Source: Allomuricauda sp. (GTDB taxonomy: Bacteria > Bacteroidota > Bacteroidia > Flavobacteriales > Flavobacteriaceae). Taken from it: a stretch of 53,867 bases of DNA. The notes under the pieces are model-generated. The model ran no database searches, was not told the origin of the DNA, and worked only from the letters and a program-made list of their open reading frames with translations. Within the stretch, counting starts at the first letter, position 1, and the number at the start of each line of letters is the position of its first letter. Position numbers and translations under genes: made by a program. Location: positions 1-53,867 of the forward strand of contig JASBTS010000225.1 of the NCBI GenBank assembly GCA_030148305.1, written 5' to 3'. Positions 26,747 through 34,684 of this stretch are shown here, piece by piece.

Positions 26747-27274
26747 ATGAAAAATTTAATTATGGGGGTAGTTTTAACAGGTTTGTCAGCCCAAACCTAT
26801 GCCCAAGAAGTTTTTTTTAAGGCTGAAGTGAATGAGAAAGAAGTACCAGTTGCCATTGTGGAAGCAGTGGAAAAAGATTTTCCGGGATTTTCCGTGACCG
26901 AGTATGCCACCATCCCCGTGGAATTGATAGATGAGGAAGTTTTTGTGGATACCACCAAAAAACCTGGATCCGATTATGACACGTATCAACTTACCCTCAA
27001 CCAAGGAACGGATAGGTACTTGGAGGCAACATACAATATCAAAGGTGAGCTATTGAGCTCTGTGGAGCATCTTAAAAACATTACCCCACCAGCTCCCGTG
27101 AGAAATTCCGTAGCGCAAATGTATCCTGGTTGGACCATTGAAAAAGATGCCTTTAAAATGGTACACTATGAAGGTAAAAAGACAAAAGAACGATACAAAC
27201 TATTGCTTGGTAAAGGTGATAAGAGAATGAGGGTGTATACTGATGAGAAAGGTAAAATCCTGAAAGTATCATGA
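26747..27274 (+). CDS. Exported PepSY-like protein
   Basis: This 175-aa protein has a signal peptide (MKNLIMGVVLTGLSAQTYAQ) and two PepSY-like units, each a helix plus sheet. The first is VPVAIVEAVEKDFPGFSVTEY; the second is PVRNSVAQMYPGWTIEKDAF, followed by strands such as YKLLLGKGDKRMRVYTDE. PepSY/DUF2874-type proteins are periplasmic inhibitors or sensors. It starts 40 nt after the HMA-like gene and is followed by a strong terminator. Function here is unknown. Confidence 0.72.
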   Translation: MKNLIMGVVLTGLSAQTYAQEVFFKAEVNEKEVPVAIVEAVEKDFPGFSVTEYATIPVELIDEEVFVDTTKKPGSDYDTYQLTLNQGTDRYLEATYNIKGELLSSVEHLKNITPPAPVRNSVAQMYPGWTIEKDAFKMVHYEGKKTKERYKLLLGKGDKRMRVYTDEKGKILKVS

Positions 27275-27330
27275 TTGTTTTTTGATTGGTGTTTTGTTAA
27301 TGCGGATAGATGATTTTGTCCGTGACATGG

Positions 27331-27374
27331 GCAGCGTAATATCTATAAAAGGATATTGCGCTGCTTTATTTTTT
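27331..27374 (+). terminator. Strong intrinsic terminator after the four-gene run
   Basis: A 13-bp stem with one G-T pair (arms 27331-27343 and 27352-27364), an 8-nt loop and the tail TTTATTTTTT to 27374 form a textbook terminator. It ends the plus-strand run of small genes and lies just before the 3' end of the minus-strand patatin gene. Confidence 0.85.
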
Positions 27375-27382
27375 GGTGCCCA

Positions 27383-28147
27383 CTAAGGAAACAGGCTTGC
27401 ATTTTGCTGTAGGGCTTCAACCGCTTTGGTATATCCAATTTCAAAGATAGTATCAATGTCGTGCGCATAAAAGGTTGCATAATTGTTCAGTTCCCTAGGG
27501 CGGATGACAAGATCGCAGTCTTTGAACTTTGCTATGGATTCGGCGGCCATTTTGATCTTGTATGACCTTTCCACCACATTGTAGGAATGCTTTAGATCTT
27601 CAAATTTTATGTACTTCAAGGGATTTACATACACCCCGATGATTTTGTCGCACAGGGGAGTCAAGGGTTCAATCGGAAAATTATTGAGAACACCGCCATC
27701 AACATAAAAGGAACCCTCTATTTTGGTCGGGGTAAAAACGCCGGGAAAGGAAGCCGAAGCCAGTATCGGCATGATCAAGGGCCCTTCAAAAAAATATTTG
27801 AGTGTTCCGTTCAGTACATCGGTTCCCGTAATGAACAAGGGCTTTTGGAGTGCCTTAAAATCATCGTCGGGCAAAAGCTCTTTGAAATCATTGTAGAACT
27901 TTTCGGTATCAATGAAACCCGGTTTCTTTCTCGCATACTTTTCACGATGAAAAATGGGTATGGTCCTGAAAAAATCAAGCATTTTTTCCCAACCGATACC
28001 GGCAGCATAAAAGGCTCCCACAATGGCCCCTGCGCTGGTTCCTGAAATATGCGATGGGAATATGCCCCGCTCTTCAAGGGCTTTGATGACACCAATGTGT
28101 GCCACACCCCTCATACCCCCACCTGACAAAACCAAACCAATGTTCAT
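27383..28147 (-). CDS. Patatin-like phospholipase
   Basis: This 254-aa serine hydrolase has the oxyanion glycine loop SGGGMRG at residues about 8-14, the nucleophile motif GTSAG (about 36-40) and the catalytic dyad Asp in VDGGVLNNFP (about 150). There is no signal peptide, so it acts in the cytoplasm on lipids, as bacterial patatins of the RssA type are thought to do. It lies 27 nt downstream of the minus-strand gene at 28175-28768, probably as the second gene of a two-gene transcript. Confidence 0.9.
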   Translation of the reverse strand: MNIGLVLSGGGMRGVAHIGVIKALEERGIFPSHISGTSAGAIVGAFYAAGIGWEKMLDFFRTIPIFHREKYARKKPGFIDTEKFYNDFKELLPDDDFKALQKPLFITGTDVLNGTLKYFFEGPLIMPILASASFPGVFTPTKIEGSFYVDGGVLNNFPIEPLTPLCDKIIGVYVNPLKYIKFEDLKHSYNVVERSYKIKMAAESIAKFKDCDLVIRPRELNNYATFYAHDIDTIFEIGYTKAVEALQQNASLFP

Positions 28148-28174
28148 AACCGATGATTTTTTATTCTGATAACA

Positions 28175-28768
28175 TTAATCTTTGGCCACCATTTGAAACC
28201 CTACGATTCCACCATCAATATTGGCCTCCTTTAGAGCTCCATTTTCATATTGATAGATATTTTCCCGCCCTTTTGAATTGATTTTTTTATAACGGTGCTC
28301 GCCAAGCGCTACAAGGTCGTTAAAACTGCCATTTTGCTCTGAAAAACAACGTTCAATGCCCATGGGTTCCCTAAAGTAGAGCATGATGGTACTGTAAACG
28401 ATGGAATCTTTGAGAACAGCTTCCTTCTTGCCATTTACTTCAATTGCATAGGCCATGTTGGTCCATTCAACCGAAGTTTGTGCATGGGGCTTTTGATTGA
28501 TGGTGATATCCACATCCGACTTTTTCAACATCCCATCCTCAAAATATACCTCAAAGTCATAATCCACCTGAAAATCCTTTAGGATTTTGACCCCCAAAGA
28601 AGATGTGCTACTATAGCGAAGCATGGAATCATCCAAGAACTTGGAGGCTTCGAGGTTGCCCACAACCTCATCTTTGAATAAAATATCGAAATGCAAGGTG
28701 GTTGCCTCCGAAGAGTTGTTTCCAAGCTGTAGCAAAGCCAAATAAAAGGGAAGAATGTATAAAACCAT
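28175..28768 (-). CDS. Exported DUF6134-like protein
   Basis: This 197-aa protein has a short hydrophobic start (MVLYILPFYLALLQLG) that may act as a signal peptide. The mature part is beta-rich (FDILFKDEVVGNLEASK, then YDFEVYFEDGMLKKSDV, then RENIYQYENGALKEANI), as in small Bacteroidota outer-membrane-associated or periplasmic proteins grouped as DUF6134. That family assignment is from memory of the pattern and is moderate. It is followed by the patatin gene in the same direction. Confidence 0.65.
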   Translation of the reverse strand: MVLYILPFYLALLQLGNNSSEATTLHFDILFKDEVVGNLEASKFLDDSMLRYSSTSSLGVKILKDFQVDYDFEVYFEDGMLKKSDVDITINQKPHAQTSVEWTNMAYAIEVNGKKEAVLKDSIVYSTIMLYFREPMGIERCFSEQNGSFNDLVALGEHRYKKINSKGRENIYQYENGALKEANIDGGIVGFQMVAKD

Positions 28769-28882
28769 GGTCTAAATTTCGGACAATAATATTGGTTTTC
28801 AAATGGGGTCTATAAAGTATCCGCAAAATAAACACATATAGGGAAGTGGAAAAATATGATAGGGAAGGATTTGGGAAAGGAT

Positions 28883-28926
28883 ATGAAAATCATCATTCTT
28901 TTGATGAAAAAGGTTGTTTACTTTAG
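28883..28926 (+). promoter_or_regulatory. FNR/CRP-like site plus -7 box, ATP-cone nuclease gene (weakest of the set)
   Basis: ATGAAAATCATCAT (28883-28896) matches the island site with one altered base in the left half (TGAA). TACTTTAG (28919-28926) follows after 22 nt, the same spacing as at the other sites. The ATG at 28931 is only 4 nt after the box, so the mRNA would be nearly leaderless. This is the least certain member. Confidence 0.4.
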
Positions 28927-28930
28927 TGGT

Positions 28931-29773
28931 ATGGCGCATAAAAAAATAGACATCACCAAATCAACCGGGGAAAAGGTTCGGTTTTCCATCGATAAGCTGC
29001 AAAGATCACTTCGGCTTAGCGGTGCAAGCGAAACCGCGGTGCAGGAAATTGTCAAGGTGGTTCAGGACGAACTGTACCCAGGCATCACCACAAGGGAAAT
29101 CCACAATCGTGCCTTTGCCCTTTTGAAAAAAAGAAAGTCCATCTATGCATCCAAGTACAAACTGAAAAAGGCCATTTATGAGTTGGGCCCAACAGGTTTT
29201 CCGTTCGAACGATTTTTGAGTGGGATCTTGCATTATTCAGGATATCGCACCAAAGTGGGAGAGGTTTTGCGGGGGACTTGTGTTTCCCATGAAATAGATG
29301 TGCTGGCCATTAAGAATGGCACCTTGAACATTATTGAATGTAAGTTCCATAGCGAGGATGGACTCAATTGCAATGTAAAAATTCCGCTATACATCAACTC
29401 CCGTTATCATGACGTAAAAGGCCCGTTGGAAGCCAAACCAGACAAAGATTTTAAAGACACCTTGGGTTGGGTGGTTACCAATACCCGTTTTACTATGGAT
29501 GCCATTCAATATGGAAAATGCATGGGGCTGTACTTGTTAAGCTGGGACTACCCCGAAGGGGACGGACTAAAGGACCGCATTGATAGGTTGGGACTTTACC
29601 CGATTACGGTTTCCACCTTACTAAGTAATCGGGAAAAGGATTTTTTGTTGGAGCGTGATGTGGTGCTTTGCCGCCAATTGTTGCACGATAGCTTTTTATT
29701 GGACCACCTTGGGGTATCCAACGGAAGAAAGGAACGCATCTTGGGCGAGATGAAATCACTGTGTGTAATGTAA
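28931..29773 (+). CDS. ATP-cone protein fused to a restriction-endonuclease-like (Mrr-type) domain
   Basis: The N-terminal part (residues 1-95) is an ATP-cone, an allosteric nucleotide-binding domain, with the characteristic KKIDITKSTGEKVRFS start. The C-terminal part is a PD-(D/E)xK nuclease-like fold: GTCVSHEIDVLAIKNGTLN followed by IIECKF supplies the Asp, Glu and Lys of the active site. The 280-aa length fits this known domain pair. I start at ATG 28931 (MAHKKI), which is where the ATP-cone begins; the longer frame from 28856 adds no homologous sequence. It precedes the beta-CASP exonuclease by 7 nt. A nucleotide-gated nuclease role is inference. Confidence 0.82.
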   Translation: MAHKKIDITKSTGEKVRFSIDKLQRSLRLSGASETAVQEIVKVVQDELYPGITTREIHNRAFALLKKRKSIYASKYKLKKAIYELGPTGFPFERFLSGILHYSGYRTKVGEVLRGTCVSHEIDVLAIKNGTLNIIECKFHSEDGLNCNVKIPLYINSRYHDVKGPLEAKPDKDFKDTLGWVVTNTRFTMDAIQYGKCMGLYLLSWDYPEGDGLKDRIDRLGLYPITVSTLLSNREKDFLLERDVVLCRQLLHDSFLLDHLGVSNGRKERILGEMKSLCVM

Positions 29774-29780
29774 GATCGGG

Positions 29781-31151
29781 ATGAACAAACTTAAAATTCA
29801 GTTTTTAGGAGGAGCCGGAACCGTCACGGGGTCCAAGTTTTATTTGGAGACAGATGGAATCAACATCCTGGTGGACTGTGGCATGTTTCAGGGATTGAAG
29901 GAACTCAGGTTACAAAATTGGGAACCCTTGCCCATTCAGGTTTCCAATATCGATGTGGTTTTGTTGACCCATGGGCATTTGGATCACTGCGGGTATTTGC
30001 CTTTATTGGTTAAACAGGGTTTTACAGGAAAGATTTTGGGAACTGCTCCCAGTTTGGAAATTACGCGGATTATTTTAGAGGATAGTGCCAAAATCCATGA
30101 AGAAGAGGCAGAAAGGGCAAACCAAGAAGGCTATAGTAAGCATCATCCAGCGCTTCCTCTTTATACCCAGGATGATGTGGTTGCAGCACTCAGCCTTTTT
30201 GAAAGTATTGAGGAGGGGGAAGACATATCCCTATCCGAAAACTGCCGGGCTTGTTTTAAATACAATGGTCATATCATCGGTTCCACTTTTATCGAATTGC
30301 ATCTTTTTGGTAAACTTTTTGTTTTTTCAGGGGATGTGGGAAGAATGCAGGATGACCTGCTCAATCCGCCTAAACAACCCCAATGGGCCGACTATCTTTT
30401 TGTGGAAAGCACCTATGGAGATAGGTTGCACCCGAAGGAAGATGTCGCAGGAATACTTACCGAACTGATTGATCGATCCATAAAAGAACGGGGTACTTTG
30501 ATCATTCCTTCCTTTGCTGTAGAACGGTTACAATCCCTGATGTATCAATTGTGGAAATTATATAGCAAGAACCTGATTCCCAATATTCCCATTTTTGTGG
30601 ACAGTCCAATGGGCACCAATGTGTTGGGAGTGTTCGAACATTATCCAAAATGGCACAAGCTTTCCTTGGAAGAATACCACAATATGTGCAACCATATCAA
30701 TTTGGTCAGTTCGTACAGGGAAACCTGGGAAACCATCGATGATCCACGACCAAAGATTGTGATAGCCGGGAGCGGCATGGTTACTGGAGGAAGGGTTTTG
30801 ACCTACATCAAGCAATTGGCGGATAAAAAATCGACCTCCATTTTGCTTGTAGGTTACCAAGCCGAAGAGACCCGTGGCCGAAAATTGTTGGAAGGTGCCA
30901 CTGAGCTTAAAATGTTCGGAAAGTATGTGGATATCAATGCCAAGATCATGCACTTGGAGAGTCTATCCGCACATGCCGATCAAGAAGAACTGTTGACATG
31001 GATGGGCTTCATTCAAAATATTCCTGAAAAGGTTTTCTTGATCCATGGCGAAAATGCCGCAATGGAAACCTATCGAACAAAAATTAAGGAAAGGTTCGGA
31101 TGGAGCTGCCATATTCCCAAACTACACGAAGTTGTGGAATTGTGGCTGTGA
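29781..31151 (+). CDS. Metallo-beta-lactamase-fold beta-CASP RNA exonuclease
   Basis: This 456-aa enzyme has the dinuclear-metal motif LLTHGHLDHCGYLP, followed by GHIIGSTFIEL (His of motif 3) and FSGDVGR (Asp of motif 4). The central beta-CASP domain holds IPSFAVERLQSLMYQLW. The C-terminal Zn-dependent RNA-processing domain has IVIAGSGMVTGGR, LVGYQAEETRGRKLL and SAHADQEELL. Family members process or degrade RNA. It sits 7 nt after the ATP-cone nuclease and converges with upp, with stops one base apart. Confidence 0.93.
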   Translation: MNKLKIQFLGGAGTVTGSKFYLETDGINILVDCGMFQGLKELRLQNWEPLPIQVSNIDVVLLTHGHLDHCGYLPLLVKQGFTGKILGTAPSLEITRIILEDSAKIHEEEAERANQEGYSKHHPALPLYTQDDVVAALSLFESIEEGEDISLSENCRACFKYNGHIIGSTFIELHLFGKLFVFSGDVGRMQDDLLNPPKQPQWADYLFVESTYGDRLHPKEDVAGILTELIDRSIKERGTLIIPSFAVERLQSLMYQLWKLYSKNLIPNIPIFVDSPMGTNVLGVFEHYPKWHKLSLEEYHNMCNHINLVSSYRETWETIDDPRPKIVIAGSGMVTGGRVLTYIKQLADKKSTSILLVGYQAEETRGRKLLEGATELKMFGKYVDINAKIMHLESLSAHADQEELLTWMGFIQNIPEKVFLIHGENAAMETYRTKIKERFGWSCHIPKLHEVVELWL

Positions 31152-31152
31152 A

Positions 31153-31806
31153 TTACAGTTTCACCCCATAACTCAAGTCCCCGGCATCTCCGAGTCCGGG
31201 AATGATGTATCCCTTGCTCGAAAGTGTTTCGTCTACAGCAGCAATCCATAATTGGGTATCCCTTGGAAACACCTCTTCTACCTTGGAAACCCCAATTTTG
31301 GACCCTATGACCGAAATAATGTGGATTTGTTTTGGCGTACCATGTTGCTTTAATGCATTCAACACATTTTCCAAAGTTTTTCCTGTGGCCAGCATCGGGT
31401 CGGTAAGGATCAAGATTTTTCCATCTAGGGATGGAGCAGCAAAATATTTTACGATGACCTCAAAATCATCCTCATCATTTGGGTGATGACGATAGGCGGA
31501 GATAAAGGCATTTTCGGCACCATCAAAGAAATTCAAAAGACCATTATGAAGGGGTAGACCTGCCCTCAAAACCGAACAAAGTACGAGCTGGTCAGAGCAG
31601 AGATAGGTCTTTTTCTTGCCAAGGGGTGTGGTAATTTCAGCTTCCTCATAATCTAAAGATTGACTCACCTCATAGGCCAAGACCTCGCCAATCCGTTCAA
31701 TGTTCCTTCTAAAGCGCATGGAATCCTTTTGAATGTTGACATCGCGCATTTCGGCCAAAAAGGTATTTAAAATGGAATTGGTCTGATCGAACTGGTGTAC
31801 TATCAT
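31153..31806 (-). CDS. upp: Uracil phosphoribosyltransferase
   Basis: This salvage enzyme makes UMP from uracil and PRPP. The 217-aa protein shows the PRPP loop LILTDPMLATGKTL, CSVLRAGLPLHNGLL and the uracil-binding C-terminus KGYIIPGLGDAGDLSYG. Length and motifs match Upp-type enzymes. It is divergent from the dnaJ-type gene; the 195-nt gap contains the FNR-like site at 31886, which could affect either gene. Confidence 0.92.
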   Translation of the reverse strand: MIVHQFDQTNSILNTFLAEMRDVNIQKDSMRFRRNIERIGEVLAYEVSQSLDYEEAEITTPLGKKKTYLCSDQLVLCSVLRAGLPLHNGLLNFFDGAENAFISAYRHHPNDEDDFEVIVKYFAAPSLDGKILILTDPMLATGKTLENVLNALKQHGTPKQIHIISVIGSKIGVSKVEEVFPRDTQLWIAAVDETLSSKGYIIPGLGDAGDLSYGVKL

Positions 31807-31885
31807 CAGTAAAAACTTTGGTGGTTGGATTTTAAGCTTATTTTAAAAATAGGGAGAAACTTCGTAAAGGCGGATATGGGTTTTC

Positions 31886-31930
31886 CTGATATCGATCATT
31901 GTGAACATTCCCCAACTTTTTCTTATTTTG
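31886..31930 (+). promoter_or_regulatory. FNR/CRP-like site plus -7 box of the dnaJ-cbpM operon
   Basis: CTGATATCGATCAT (31886-31899) contains a perfect TGAT-N4-ATCA palindrome. TTATTTTG (31923-31930) follows after 23 nt and matches TAnnTTTG at five of six fixed positions. The next good start is ATG 32002. The opposite orientation, towards upp, has only a weak -7 match. Confidence 0.6.
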
Positions 31931-32001
31931 AGGAGTGATTTCATAGTGATGAAGTTTTGGTTCATCACAGGAGAGAGCGATCAGTGAACACAATTTCAAC
32001 T

Positions 32002-32910
32002 ATGGATTTTATTGACTATTACAAGGTTTTAGGGGTTGATAAAAGCGCAAGCACCGACGACATTAAAAAAGCGTATCGGAAACTGGCCCGAAAATATCAC
32101 CCCGATTTGAATCCGAATGACAAGGATGCCGAATTGAACTTTAAAAAAGTGAACGAGGCCAATGAAGTGCTGTCGGATCCGGATAAAAGAAAAAAATACG
32201 ACCAGTACGGAAAGGATTGGCAACATGCCGAAGAATTTGAAAAGGCAAAACGTTCCAGGGCACAGCGGCCACAAGAAGATTATTCGGGATATACCTATTC
32301 CCACTCGGGTGGTTCCGCCCAGGATTTTTCGGATTTTTTTGAATCCATGTTTGGGGGAGCCACAGGTTTTGGTGGTAGGGGCCAAAAAGTGCGTTACCGG
32401 GGCCAGGATTATCATGCCGAATTGCATTTATCGCTCATGGATGTGTATACCACGCAAAAGCAGACCCTCACCGTGAATGGCAAGAACATTCGGTTGAACA
32501 TCCCAGCGGGAATCGAAGATGGACAGACCATCAAGATTAACGGTCATGGCGGACCTGGCATTGAAGGCGGCCCGGCAGGAGACCTTTATATCACCTTTTC
32601 CATTACCAACAATACCGATTTTAAAAGAGATGGGGCCGACCTCTACAAAAATGTCCGGGTTCCTTTGGTAAAAGCGATACTCGGTGGCGAGATTGTGGTG
32701 GAAACTTTAACGGGAAAAGTAAAATTAAAAGTAGCTCCCGGAACGGACAACGGAACCAAGGTAAAACTAAAAGGAAAAGGATTTCCCAAATATAAAAAGG
32801 AAGGTCAGTTCGGGGATTTGATATTGACTTATTCAGTCAGCATTCCTAAAAACCTTACCCAGGAACAACATTCCCTGTTTGAAGCTCTTGAAAAAACCAA
32901 CCTAACCTAA
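32002..32910 (+). CDS. cbpA: DnaJ/CbpA-type co-chaperone
   Basis: The 302-aa J-domain protein lacks the zinc-finger of DnaJ, as CbpA does. The J domain (1-70) has the HPD motif in [14 protein letters not shown]-rich linker containing [15 protein letters not shown] follows, and two C-terminal client-binding domains include [18 protein letters not shown] and [22 protein letters not shown] start at ATG 32002 ([11 protein letters not shown]), because the frame upstream to 31957 has no J-domain sequence. CbpM follows after 4 nt. It stimulates DnaK under stress; an FNR-like site lies upstream. Confidence 0.92.
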   Translation: MDFIDYYKVLGVDKSASTDDIKKAYRKLARKYHPDLNPNDKDAELNFKKVNEANEVLSDPDKRKKYDQYGKDWQHAEEFEKAKRSRAQRPQEDYSGYTYSHSGGSAQDFSDFFESMFGGATGFGGRGQKVRYRGQDYHAELHLSLMDVYTTQKQTLTVNGKNIRLNIPAGIEDGQTIKINGHGGPGIEGGPAGDLYITFSITNNTDFKRDGADLYKNVRVPLVKAILGGEIVVETLTGKVKLKVAPGTDNGTKVKLKGKGFPKYKKEGQFGDLILTYSVSIPKNLTQEQHSLFEALEKTNLT

Positions 32911-32914
32911 AAAA

Positions 32915-33205
32915 ATGGCACAAGAAAACTACATATCGATCAAGGCATTTTGTGAACATCATGGGGTTCAGGAATCCTTTGTTTTCTCTATGCATGAGTT
33001 CGAACTTTTAAGGGTTGACCATGTTGAAGAGGAAGCTTTCATTCCCATGGAAGAATTGCCCATCCTTGAGAAAATGGTACGGTTACATCGAGAACTGGAC
33101 ATAAATCCTGAAGGTATTCAGGCGGTGTATCATTTGTTGGAGCAGGTGCAAAATCTACAACAAGAAGTTGCCTCCCTACGTAGAAAATTGGATAGGCTAG
33201 GATAA
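32915..33205 (+). CDS. cbpM: CbpM-type chaperone modulator
   Basis: This 96-aa helical protein has the CbpM/MerR-like layout: KAFCEHHGVQESFVFSM, then an acidic stretch and a C-terminal coiled coil (LLEQVQNLQQEVASLRRKL). CbpM binds the J domain of CbpA and inhibits it. It lies 4 nt after cbpA, the usual pairing, which supports both calls. Its stop is 19 nt before the next FNR-like site. Confidence 0.85.
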   Translation: MAQENYISIKAFCEHHGVQESFVFSMHEFELLRVDHVEEEAFIPMEELPILEKMVRLHRELDINPEGIQAVYHLLEQVQNLQQEVASLRRKLDRLG

Positions 33206-33224
33206 ATTCCCATTTATTCGTGAT

Positions 33225-33268
33225 ATGACCTAGGTCATAGGATTGGGGTTACAGCATTTCTTTTTTTA
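33225..33268 (+). promoter_or_regulatory. FNR/CRP-like site plus -7 box, first universal stress gene
   Basis: ATGACCTAGGTCAT (33225-33238) is a perfect palindrome, extended by T and A to 16 bp. It is identical to the site at 39936. The position 22 nt downstream (33261-33268) is TTTTTTTA, only a fair -7 box. Transcription would start near 33275, upstream of both possible start codons (33286 and 33370). Confidence 0.65.
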
Positions 33269-33369
33269 AGCTTAAATCCAAACAAATGGAAACTATTTCA
33301 GGAATAGGGGTTTTGGGTTTTGGATTCTTTGTTCAAGAACAAAATCCCGTGGCGATAACTTCGGACATC

Positions 33370-34191
33370 ATGAAAAAAATTCTAGTACCCATCGATTTTT
33401 CCGAGTATTCGGAATATGCCCTTGAGGTGGCTGCGCAGATTGCCAAAAGCCATGAATCAGGGATTGTGCTGTTGCATATGATCGGCATGTCCGAATCCGT
33501 ATTGGACAACTCGGAAATTGCCAAGGAGCAAGAGGCCAAGTACTATTTAAAATTGGCCAAGAAAAAACTAAAAGACTTTACCAAAAAAGAGTATCTCCAA
33601 GAAATTCCTGTTGAGGTCATCATTCAAAACTACAAGGATTTTAAGGAAGTGAACCAAGTGGCCAAAGAGCAAAATTGCGATTTGGTGGTCATGGGATCCC
33701 ATGGTACAAGTGGTTTGTCCGACTTGTTTGTAGGCTCCAATACGGAAAAGGTGATCCGTACTTCGGATATCCCCGTTTTGGTTATCAAACACCGTTACTT
33801 GGATTTTAAGGTGAAGAAAATAGTCTTTGCTTCCGATTTGGAAAATGAAAGCATTACAGCTTTTAAAAAAGCATCCGCATTTGCAAAGCTGTTATCGGCC
33901 TCTATCGAAATAGTATACATCAATGATGCAGGTGCCAATTTCATGGGAGTTGATGATGTGAGAAAACGGGTGGACGATTTTAAAAAGGAATTAGACCAAA
34001 CCATTGAGGTGCATTTTTACAACTATCACACGGTGGAAGGTGGATTGTTCAACTATTGCCTGATGAACGATGTGGATTTATTGGTAATCCCCACCCACGG
34101 CCGAAAAGGTTTTGCTCATTTTCTAGTTGGAAGCTTAGCAGAAAATGTATCCAATCATGCCAAACTACCGGTGATGACCATTAAACTATGA
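33370..34191 (+). CDS. Universal stress protein, double domain (UspA family)
   Basis: This 273-aa protein is a tandem of two UspA folds. The first has the start MKKILVPIDFSEYSEYAL and the ATP loop GSHGTSGLSDLFVGSN (G-2x-G-9x-G-S pattern complete). The second has THGRKGFAHFLVGS, keeping most of the loop but with Pro in place of the first Gly. I start at ATG 33370; the in-frame ATG 33286 would add 28 residues without Usp character, yet it fits the predicted leader length better, so the start is open. Its stop abuts the minus-strand TerB-like gene. Confidence 0.88.
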   Translation: MKKILVPIDFSEYSEYALEVAAQIAKSHESGIVLLHMIGMSESVLDNSEIAKEQEAKYYLKLAKKKLKDFTKKEYLQEIPVEVIIQNYKDFKEVNQVAKEQNCDLVVMGSHGTSGLSDLFVGSNTEKVIRTSDIPVLVIKHRYLDFKVKKIVFASDLENESITAFKKASAFAKLLSASIEIVYINDAGANFMGVDDVRKRVDDFKKELDQTIEVHFYNYHTVEGGLFNYCLMNDVDLLVIPTHGRKGFAHFLVGSLAENVSNHAKLPVMTIKL

Positions 34192-34599
34192 TCATTTTCT
34201 GAACAACAGTTCCAATCTACCCAATTGGATCAATTCGGCCTTGTTGCTTGCTGCGAATGAGGAGGCAATTGCCCTAGCTGTGGACATGGTCAATTGTTTG
34301 ATCTTTGGGGTGAACAATTGTTTGTTTTCCATATAGAACTGTTCAAACTCTTCATAGATATCATCAGCCTCTTTTCCGTATTCCAAAAGCCAGTCAAAAA
34401 CGGTATCAATTTGGAAAGCGGCATCCGTACCATACTCATCTTCAATGGTATCCATGCCAAGCCAATGGTCATGGACCACTTCGTTCAACTTTTCCAATTC
34501 CTTCACATGAATGCTATGATCGGCCATTGCAACGGCATAAAAAAGCTTACCTAAATTTTGGTATAGCTCATTGCCCAATTTCTTATCAGTTTCCATCAT
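34192..34599 (-). CDS. TerB-like small helical protein
   Basis: This 135-aa all-helical acidic protein has an N-terminal segment LFYAVAMADHSIHVKELEKL that recalls the TerB metal-binding core (AxADGxIxxxE), with Asp, His and Glu available. The rest is helical and ends KAELIQLGRLELLF. TerB proteins occur in stress and tellurite-resistance modules. The promoter proposed for it, with an island-type site, is at 34625-34668, giving a leader of about 19 nt. It is nested between two plus-strand genes. Confidence 0.65.
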   Translation of the reverse strand: MMETDKKLGNELYQNLGKLFYAVAMADHSIHVKELEKLNEVVHDHWLGMDTIEDEYGTDAAFQIDTVFDWLLEYGKEADDIYEEFEQFYMENKQLFTPKIKQLTMSTARAIASSFAASNKAELIQLGRLELLFRK

Positions 34600-34624
34600 T
34601 TTGCTGTTAAGTGGTGCTAATCAT

Positions 34625-34668
34625 TAAAGATAGGCATGCAAAAAATTTCTGCCCATGACCAAAATCAG
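34625..34668 (-). promoter_or_regulatory. FNR/CRP-like site plus -7 box of the TerB-like gene (minus strand)
   Basis: The site ATGACCAAAATCAG (34655-34668, plus-strand reading) combines a TGAC and an ATCA half. On the minus strand the box TATCTTTA (34632 down to 34625) lies exactly 22 nt away, and the TerB-like ATG follows at 34599. The site also spans an in-frame ATG at 34655 of the divergent kinase gene, so occupancy could affect kinase expression. A plus-strand box at matching distance would fall inside the kinase gene and is unlikely. Confidence 0.6.
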
Positions 34669-34684
34669 TACCTTTAAGGTGACC

